Assembly (NCBI GenBank): GCA_043805355.1
Contig: JAZDIB010000023.1
Coordinates: 1-9,247 of the forward strand
Length of the DNA stretch: 9,247 nucleotides
Direction of reading: 5' to 3'
Origin: JAHJRN01 sp043805355
GTDB lineage: Bacteria; Patescibacteriota; Patescibacteriia; 2-12-FULL-60-25
The notes below the pieces were generated by a model. It saw only the letters and a program-made list of their open reading frames with translations. It was not told where the DNA came from and did no database searches. Made by a program: the position numbers and the translations under genes. This document shows, piece by piece, positions 6,301-9,247 of the stretch; position 1 is the first letter of the stretch; each line of letters starts with the position of its first letter.

Positions 6301-9247
6301 ATTCCTCGGAGGGCTGGACGCAATTCGACGGCAGCGGCTCCTCGCACCCGAGGTTATTGCACGATACCTTATGGACGTCCGTGCAGAACTTCGCGGTCTT
6401 GCAGAACTCGTTGTCCGGGTCGGTCGTGCAGTCGATGGGCGCCTGCGGCGTATCGTCCTCGGAATGCGACTTGGCGTACGTCGCGTTCGTGCTGTACCGG
6501 AGCCGTACGTCCGACATGTCTCGGAACAGGACGCATCCGCCGAGCAGATCCACCTGCCCGTTGCAGGACTTGAGGTCCACGCGCTGGTTCTTGATGAAGA
6601 AATACGGTTTCCCGGTCGGATGGATCGGGTCGCCGTGGTCGTTCGGGTCGCGGAACTCCGTGCACTCGGACTGCTCGATGGGGCAGAGACCCACCCATCC
6701 CGTGTATCCCGGGTCGCCGGAATTCTGGATGAGGTACGTGTTGCCGCTCGAGAGGACCTTGGGATAACACGGCGTGTCGGTCCCCTTGCGGAACCATCCC
6801 GTATATTCGCCGTCGCCCGGGATGCCCTTGTCGACGTTCTTCTTCAGGAGGACCTTGTCCTTCCACTCGCACACATGCGTGAGCGGATTACGGAAGTACG
6901 CGACGGTCTTGCCGCTCTTGAACTCGTCGCAGAAAAGCTCGTCCTTGCGGCAAAGCAGGTTCGGCTCGCCGTCGGCGGTCATGTACGAGGTGATGTCGTC
7001 GATGAGGTAGACCGTCTCGTACGCGTCGTTCGTCGAGGTCGGCTCGAGCGTGTCCTGCTCGAGGCGCGGCTTGCCGAACATGCGGCAGCTCGCCTCCGTC
7101 GCGTCGCACTGGGCGCGGCTCTCGTCGATGAGGTAGACATATCGGTCCGCGGGACGCGTCGTCTGCCAGGACCCGATGTATTTGTCTTCCCAAGCCTTGG
7201 ATTCGTCCGTGGTCTTCGCGTTCGTCTCCGTGCCCAAGATGTCGAACGTCTGGGCGTACGGGCTCTCCGAGTTGCGCGTGTCCACGAACCCCTTGCAGCC
7301 GATGGCCTTCTCGCTACAGAGCCGGCCGAAGCGTCGGACAGTCACGGTCGCGCCGTCGCGGTCCTCGTAGGCGCGGCATCCGACCATGGCCTGCGGCTGT
7401 GGCAACCCTTCCGGCGTGCGCTCGCACTCCGCGGGGATGGTCCAGGAATCCTTCACGACGAACGTGACGTCGTTCAGCCGTTCGATGCGGAGAGTGTCGA
7501 GATACGTCGCGTTCGGCAGGTTCCTCCAAGAGATGGTGGACGTGGGCGTGTCGGTATTCGCCGCGAACGGGCCGAACTCATACCGACGCCAATCCGTCTC
7601 CATGGCGATGGACCCGACGTCCTTGCCGTCGACCGTGAGCGTCGCGGGCGTTCCCAGCGAAGGCTGCGTGGTCTTGGCCCAGAACGAGACGCGGTAGTAC
7701 TGGTTCGGATAGGAGGCGAACGTCGTGGCGATCGAGAGCGTGCCGTTGCCCGTGATCTTGAGGGACTGGTCGCCCACGAGGATGGATTCGTTCGAGAGCG
7801 AGACCTCGACGTTCGTCTCTGCGCTGAACGGCGTCGTGCCGGTCGTGGCCTTGAAGTCCTCCTCCAACACGATCGACGTGTTGCGGCCCGTGGTGCCGAT
7901 GTAGGCGCGGCACCCGGCGCTCGTCGCGGGGCAGATACTGCTTTCGGACGGGAGGACGCGGTACAGGCACTCCCCTGTCGCGGGCGTGAACGACCCTCCG
8001 GTCTTCTCGCAGTCCGCGGCGTCGGACTTGTTCTTGCGGAAATCGGTGCATGACGGCGACGAGACGACGGTCTGCGAGAAATATGCGTAGAAGACCTCGC
8101 CCGCCTCGTCGTAGATCTGGCGGCAGTCCGGATCGACGGCGAGATTCCAGGTGTAGTCGTTGCAGGCCGAGGGCTCCTTCAGGATGCCGTCCGGTCCGGC
8201 CTTCTGCACGATCTTCGGCGCGGTCGCGTTCGGCGCCGCCTTGATGAGGCTCCACGTACGGAGCTGATAGCCGGTCGTGTCGGATCCTTCCCATGTGAAA
8301 TATGTCGCCGTCTCGTCCCCGGGCTTCTCGCAGGCGCGGACGTAGTTGAAAAAGGCTTTGCCTTCGCCGCCTGCCGCGGCCGTCTCCACATTCGTGAATT
8401 CCTCGCATCCGACGTCCTGGATGGAACAGGACTGGGCATACGCCGGCACGAACGTCGAGGAAATCTCGTCCTCCGGGTCGTCGAGGCGGCTGTCCGCGTT
8501 GCGCCCGAGGTCGAACGTGCTCGGTTGCTTCCTATACTCCGCGTATCCGACGCAGCTCGCTGGGCAGAAGTCCGTGGCCGAGAGCGAGGCCGGGATCTCC
8601 GGCGCGGTCGGGATGTCCACGTCGCGGTAGCCCTGGCATCCGACGTCTCCCTGACTGCACATCTGGGCGAACGCCTCGCAGGACGGACGATCCCCTTCCC
8701 GGCCCGTGCAGTTGAGTTCTTCCGGCGCGATCTTGAGGTGGCGTTCCGTGAGGCCGGACGCGAGGCCGTCGACGAAGGACGTCGCGGCTTCCGTCTCTTC
8801 GAGCTGGATAGCATCCACGAGGACGTTCGAGCCCGAGACTTCCGCGTTCGCGAGGACCGCGCCTTCGTTCGCCACGAACGTGCACTGGTACCGAAGCCAC
8901 TCGACGGAAGATGCCTCATCGTCGAAGCCGACGAGGTTGCCCTGATTCTTCGTACAGCTGGGAAGGCTCCGGAAATACGGACCGGAGGCGACCGCATCGC
9001 CGTTCGCGTCCTTCAGGCGCAGTTGAACCGTGAAGGCGCCATCGCCTTGGTCGGCGTCCGCCACGCGGGCGTACATGCTGAACGTGTAGTTGCGGATGGG
9101 CACGATCGCGACGTCATCCGAGACGGCGCTACCGATGTTTCCGACCGAACCGAAGCTCCTCCCGCCTTCCACGGCGTTCGAGCCGGTCTCCAATTCAGGA
9201 CGGGCATACGGCGCGCCCAGCGTCCACGCGACGATTTTCGTATCATC
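386..9247 (-). CDS. Giant cysteine-rich modular surface/secreted protein, N-terminus outside the window
   Basis: The frame stays open from 9247 to TAG 388-386, giving 2,953 codons. The first possible start near the right end, TTG 9193-9191, is not a real start: the 18 upstream codons are also open and continue a jelly-roll domain. In order the protein shows a CBM-like jelly-roll (9247-8774), a stretch of C-x6-C-x2-[YF] motifs (8659-6653) containing a second jelly-roll (7879-7433), three C-x2-DP-x4-C motifs, three C-x-GG-x2-DG-x2-C units, and a PKD-like domain with two cysteine-rich insertions (1309-653). It ends in a short tail finishing QLGSYR. About 129 cysteines, many in pairs or short clusters, imply disulfide bonding outside the cytoplasm. 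No transmembrane helix, LPXTG motif or catalytic signature is visible. Signal peptide and start are off-window. A role in adhesion, surface layer or glycan binding is inferred from domain types only. The closest resemblance, from memory, is to giant uncharacterised CPR/Parcubacteria proteins. Confidence 0.95.
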   Translation of the reverse strand, partial: DDTKIVAWTLGAPYARPELETGSNAVEGGRSFGSVGNIGSAVSDDVAIVPIRNYTFSMYARVADADQGDGAFTVQLRLKDANGDAVASGPYFRSLPSCTKNQGNLVGFDDEASSVEWLRYQCTFVANEGAVLANAEVSGSNVLVDAIQLEETEAATSFVDGLASGLTERHLKIAPEELNCTGREGDRPSCEAFAQMCSQGDVGCQGYRDVDIPTAPEIPASLSATDFCPASCVGYAEYRKQPSTFDLGRNADSRLDDPEDEISSTFVPAYAQSCSIQDVGCEEFTNVETAAAGGEGKAFFNYVRACEKPGDETATYFTWEGSDTTGYQLRTWSLIKAAPNATAPKIVQKAGPDGILKEPSACNDYTWNLAVDPDCRQIYDEAGEVFYAYFSQTVVSSPSCTDFRKNKSDAADCEKTGGSFTPATGECLYRVLPSESSICPATSAGCRAYIGTTGRNTSIVLEEDFKATTGTTPFSAETNVEVSLSNESILVGDQSLKITGNGTLSIATTFASYPNQYYRVSFWAKTTQPSLGTPATLTVDGKDVGSIAMETDWRRYEFGPFAANTDTPTSTISWRNLPNATYLDTLRIERLNDVTFVVKDSWTIPAECERTPEGLPQPQAMVGCRAYEDRDGATVTVRRFGRLCSEKAIGCKGFVDTRNSESPYAQTFDILGTETNAKTTDESKAWEDKYIGSWQTTRPADRYVYLIDESRAQCDATEASCRMFGKPRLEQDTLEPTSTNDAYETVYLIDDITSYMTADGEPNLLCRKDELFCDEFKSGKTVAYFRNPLTHVCEWKDKVLLKKNVDKGIPGDGEYTGWFRKGTDTPCYPKVLSSGNTYLIQNSGDPGYTGWVGLCPIEQSECTEFRDPNDHGDPIHPTGKPYFFIKNQRVDLKSCNGQVDLLGGCVLFRDMSDVRLRYSTNATYAKSHSEDDTPQAPIDCTTDPDNEFCKTAKFCTDVHKVSCNNLGCEEPLPSNCVQPSEECTDDPNGEACRKALEVDGCTGPGAVKKLQYAACQTDADCSVSATNMENWTSGYRVSGTCTMQNDANVVMKVRLDRDCAKWLGCATGETVFDPVQQKYTDLCTELAMCDVSKGANAGSFCANYIDRSKEPILKTGAFFTRDLYTTRKTGFGEVDYSGYVIPDQFQAADLQNRKVAYELFTKEPSIANKFATDYRLVAAVPETTGLITFPAEVEVPVDELYPNLYICSHKVTGRTGYFMPEGNAGKRFCYFPLDALTERSADISASTESSATDPRSIQALSDVFRQSVDPKYDISLTRSFPPAECKANPEADSPFPGLYVKEWDYTKEPFTPATIAEGYTNANLCEWGEDCSCSYRKVKYGGTVTRYYSPFGKSPVGGICNGGTKDGESCVPPVETKKDGSAADTSDPGCPGGGRCLDISDVVLVRGQFGQCLQRDMSRTVAGDQGRHPCLVWNPNPILSGTYDASHYQPKAGYFPPVNAGEYYCLSYANPPFENIWSALSHTKWDDPRSRDGDGGSQFFILPGKLSKFNFDTGYIAGRCSNDDTLDDVCNSGQETDCTCHDGESGIEAENRDYFEMFRAADGGNQDIGEMIKVASCDIPAMGPECFQSTPPDCSIPGSGCDIEDCRADPMDNECERLWRFTNLGQDINGITPAGGVQADRCMRASTQPETDATNGPPGSGYAGDGIGPWDNAPDADYSMGRWIMTGRGAGRTYQEYFIPVKPSGVTAWMYPNAASMTNLEEADVRKTIMRERNFASFSFFPVANPAAAACSLPTEYVDGVNVTNWSDPTEVANASNAVIQKFSADFDGVLDRSKEAILVDKTGKPRKEACSGIIKTGTNPPLGEDLEGVFGESDDRCYYKYWETDYRMDGTSKFEWLDAVAGESFVERSDQVYAHERTCSKSGFAIRAMFENASKDQNNIEESEVTEDQLTGPWNFVGFWVTACWVGHDGESSLYLALKVKHADVCREIGQVIAPYSRESAAFADRVWARGSFSIPILGYSYVTNYTPFGSALVNDIPDDTPLFQTGQPVSDYSVLSPPTFLGSGATMVTNRISPLQRWAHLTNVFARVYRVYKYFDTGVPIKGYACFGGMNDGVACLEPGSDRNDKLNDLTCASRGTCDTARTDMTFKNAVWKCNGLSGVNAGLECGGNGAVKSFDPVCHNAAMKRNATTGILEPQYSSCQLRAGWIKCPNGLYAKPGEITEQEDGHAAFGCGENGSISVSLKKAHETYNAFGCAGDAVLPGAGCSSPNDTASKDCPKKVIGLTCIGDDFGPMNGHCSGGYENARCMQASDCVFTVSQWWGAYDDGSVSDHPDIPGDDRQAWATNYRADGSRKTAQDEWQALPFATEGDMSQAPGTMGRIARSVKNFYPTIGLVPWPFTSHLTYGSIAYLPGQNLQKNWPSPHLFSQKTGDLYNAVVPALCEGAVGASMDEQGFWGPNYPNQDNLPTERESKDIIFDAGFYGRANQSQYALQAGQCEGGPNDGQLCVNSSDAAGWEHPNTCAPPTNVGSGSCESVTASVAASGEQTPVPACTYDNPTGDAFSKDPDKDNNACTRSSGYAPRRDLCGNTADNEKCLIGYDLTTGMKQESLNQVISPAPTDVTAGFHRPSFLGFEEANPYDEQHIATYPPRPPTIAAPDLSRTCESPGQCRISSVNAFTLEEQSAGPVVFSGGKAQVTMKFYGWASHDQTPLKAVIVDWGDGTITKIEDARLKNRKPFCSTSRECELVSGLTCGTDADCPPGGGRCSERGTCSQNPSKSCFRDSECGTAGKCDFREFFGNSVDACEPGYFEFTHAYSCNPSTKMPSCPSKLCSRNTAINEVVNNIVEGCNNDGDCGSGDKCIEGLAPASVEGQVGGGCFDDQKTACTYTPRVMLVDSWNWCTGECRAGPMVGNEPTDDPNSIVKHIFGGCWDGTETMKNTDIKFRIMETKANECNISLDPLAFDPIPAVSIKKASNIRPWIVYQGAVQLGSYR
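653..1309 (-). other. PKD-like domain split by two cysteine-rich insertions
   Basis: The strands expected of a PKD domain are present but far apart. PVVFSGGKAQVTMKFYGWASHD leads to AVIVDWGDGT (the W-G-D-G signature, 1216-1199). After an insertion (1153-953, 67 codons) comes YFEFTHAY (the H-x-Y strand of PKD). After a second insertion (916-710, 69 codons) comes TPRVMLVDSWNWC, the final strand. A normal PKD domain is about 80-90 residues; this one spans 219. The insertions hold cysteine pairs such as CGTDADCPPGGGRC, CFRDSECGTAGKC and CNNDGDCGSGDKC. PKD domains are extracellular protein or glycan interaction modules. Confidence 0.78.
1766..1876 (-). repeat. C-x-GG-x2-DG-x2-C unit, copy 3
   Basis: CEGGPNDGQLCVNSSD begins the copy nearest the C-terminus. 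It closes with CAPPTNVGSGSC. The NDG core is identical to copy 2. Just after it comes DPDKDNNACT, an acidic run resembling a calcium-binding loop of thrombospondin type 3 repeats; I note this only as a resemblance. Confidence 0.63.
2948..3046 (-). repeat. C-x-GG-x2-DG-x2-C unit, copy 2
   Basis: CFGGMNDGVACLEPGSD begins this copy. It ends in CASRGTC, giving the same four-cysteine arrangement as the unit at 5170-5060 with a loop of similar size. It follows directly on a helical-looking segment (WAHLTNVFARVYRVYKYFD, about 3140-3080) and precedes CNGLSGVNAGLECGG, a looser related pair. Confidence 0.63.
3251..3490 (-). other. Hydrophobic, cysteine-poor block in the middle of the giant protein
   Basis: From FWVTACWVGHDG through LYLALKVKHADVCREIGQV, AFADRVWARG and LGYSYVTNYTPFG to NDIP, this 80-residue block is rich in aromatic and branched residues, with only two cysteines. 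The alternating hydrophobic pattern suggests beta-strands of a folded domain, not linker or cysteine knot. From memory, similar C-R/K-E-I/V-x-Q-V plus W/F-x-x-R-V-W/Y strings occur in uncharacterised Parcubacteria proteins, but I cannot check this. No named family is assigned. Confidence 0.45.
4403..6430 (-). repeat. C-x2-DP-x4-C motif, three copies
   Basis: CTTDPDNEFC (6430-6401), CTDDPNGEAC (6301-6272) and CRADPMDNEC (4432-4403) keep the same ten-residue spacing. Each is followed by a charged residue (K, R or E). The first two are 33 residues apart in a very cysteine-dense segment that also holds CNNLGCEEPLPSNC and CQTDADC. The acidic D-P loop between two cysteines could be a tight disulfide turn or a cation-binding loop; neither can be shown from sequence alone. 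Confidence 0.6.
5060..5170 (-). repeat. C-x-GG-x2-DG-x2-C unit, copy 1
   Basis: CNGGTKDGESC opens a four-cysteine unit that closes with GCPGGGRC 37 residues later. The pattern C-x-GG-x-x-DG-x-x-C followed by a variable loop and C-x(3-10)-C recurs at 3046-2948 and 1876-1766. Similar glycine-rich four-cysteine units are familiar, from memory, in secreted proteins of several environmental bacteria. The function is unknown. Confidence 0.65.
6653..8659 (-). repeat. Degenerate protein repeat with C-x6-C-x2-[YF] core, seven copies
   Basis: Seven copies of an 11-residue core share exact cysteine spacing: CSQGDVGCQGY (8659-8627), CSIQDVGCEEF (8428-8396), CPATSAGCRAY (7933-7901), CSEKAIGCKGF (7318-7286), CDATEASCRMF (7108-7076), CRKDELFCDEF (6952-6920) and CPIEQSECTEF (6685-6653). 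Two variants have nine residues between the cysteines (CTGREGDRPSCEAF near 8710 and CNGQVDLLGGCVLF near 6560), and a half copy GCRAYEDRDG lies near 7386. The aromatic residue is often followed within two positions by D or N. Excluding the gap filled by jelly-roll 2, cores lie about 50-160 residues apart, so each probably marks a small disulfide-linked module. I do not recognise a named family. Confidence 0.75.
7433..7879 (-). other. Jelly-roll, CBM-like domain 2 (within the giant protein)
   Basis: A cysteine-free stretch of about 149 residues sits between cysteine-rich segments. The order of strands is recognisable: TSIVLEEDF, VEVSLSNESILVGDQSLKIT (the 'G-x-x-S-L-K-I' strand typical of CBM_4_9 and CBM6-like domains), YYRVSFWAKT, ATLTVDGKDVGSIA, DWRRYEFGPF, STISWRNL and DTLRIERL. 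It lies between the C-x6-C motif at 7933-7901 and the GCRAY motif near 7386. The absence of cysteines here, compared with the flanks, helps to delimit it as an independent fold. Carbohydrate binding is known for related folds but is only inferred here. Confidence 0.7.
8774..9247 (-). other. Jelly-roll, CBM4/9-like domain 1 (within the giant protein, cut by edge)
   Basis: The visible end of the protein has the layout of a carbohydrate-binding or galactose-binding-like beta-sandwich. It contains ETGSNAVEGGRSFGS, then NYTFSMYARV (buried strand), FTVQLRLKD, VEWLRYQCTFVA (the W-x-R-Y-x-C-x-F strand that usually follows the ligand loop) and VLVDAIQLEETEAATSF. A closing strand of the form V-D-x-I/V-Q-L-E-x(3-4)-A-T is very common in CBM_4_9 domains attached to secreted proteins. 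The cysteine in CTKNQ and the one in YQC could form a disulfide. Ligand residues cannot be assigned. The first strands lie beyond 9247. Confidence 0.72.

Noticed and set aside
4370..8053. A 1,227-codon open frame on the plus strand
   Set aside because: Its codons are the exact reverse complements of the giant gene's codons, and it exists only because the sense strand avoids TCA, TTA and CTA. The product is an Arg/Val/Ala/Leu-rich string with no domain, and the sense frame has clear folds and cysteine motifs.
9191..9193. TTG as the start codon of the giant gene
   Set aside because: The 18 codons between it and the right edge are open, and the jelly-roll sequence begins before it. It also lacks a signal peptide, which a protein of this kind would need.
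1..9247. CRISPR array, tRNA or rRNA genes
   Set aside because: No regularly spaced direct repeats, cloverleaf-like segments or rRNA-like stretches were seen on either strand.

Overview
The window is occupied almost entirely by one gene. An uninterrupted minus-strand frame runs from the right edge (9247) to a TAG stop at 386-388. It is still open at the right edge, so the visible 2,953 codons are only the C-terminal part of a larger protein. By hand I count about 129 cysteines in it. They sit in short recurring spacings and lie between recognisable extracellular folds: two carbohydrate-binding-like jelly-rolls near 9247-8774 and 7879-7433, and a PKD-like domain near 1309-653 whose fold is interrupted by two cysteine-rich insertions. 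I see no enzyme motif, transmembrane segment or sortase motif in the visible part. It reads as a giant disulfide-rich secreted or cell-surface protein.

The left end (292 down to 1, minus strand) holds the first 97 codons of a Y1/IS200-like transposase of the REP-associated (RAYT) type, with RRSIRLP, YFVTICTYERR and the HUH motif MPNHLHLIV. It runs off the left edge. The 93 bp between the two genes carry a perfect 7-bp palindrome next to a GTAG tetranucleotide. That is the layout of a REP element, and it suggests an element sitting with its own transposase just downstream of the giant gene.

The organism is a GC-rich bacterium. Very long cysteine-rich proteins that combine CBM-like jelly-rolls with PKD folds resemble, from memory, uncharacterised proteins of Patescibacteria/CPR (Parcubacteria-like lineages). 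This is an inference from architecture only; no marker gene is present. Other Gram-negative lineages with giant surface proteins, such as myxobacteria, planctomycetes or Omnitrophota, cannot be excluded.

Layout, left to right: 1-292 partial RAYT (minus); 293-385 intergenic with REP-like hairpins; 386-9247 giant cysteine-rich protein (minus, N-terminus missing). All long plus-strand reading frames are antisense shadows. The two genes have no evident functional link. The transposase uses codons that a long stretch of the giant gene never uses, which fits a mobile insertion beside a chromosomal surface-protein gene.
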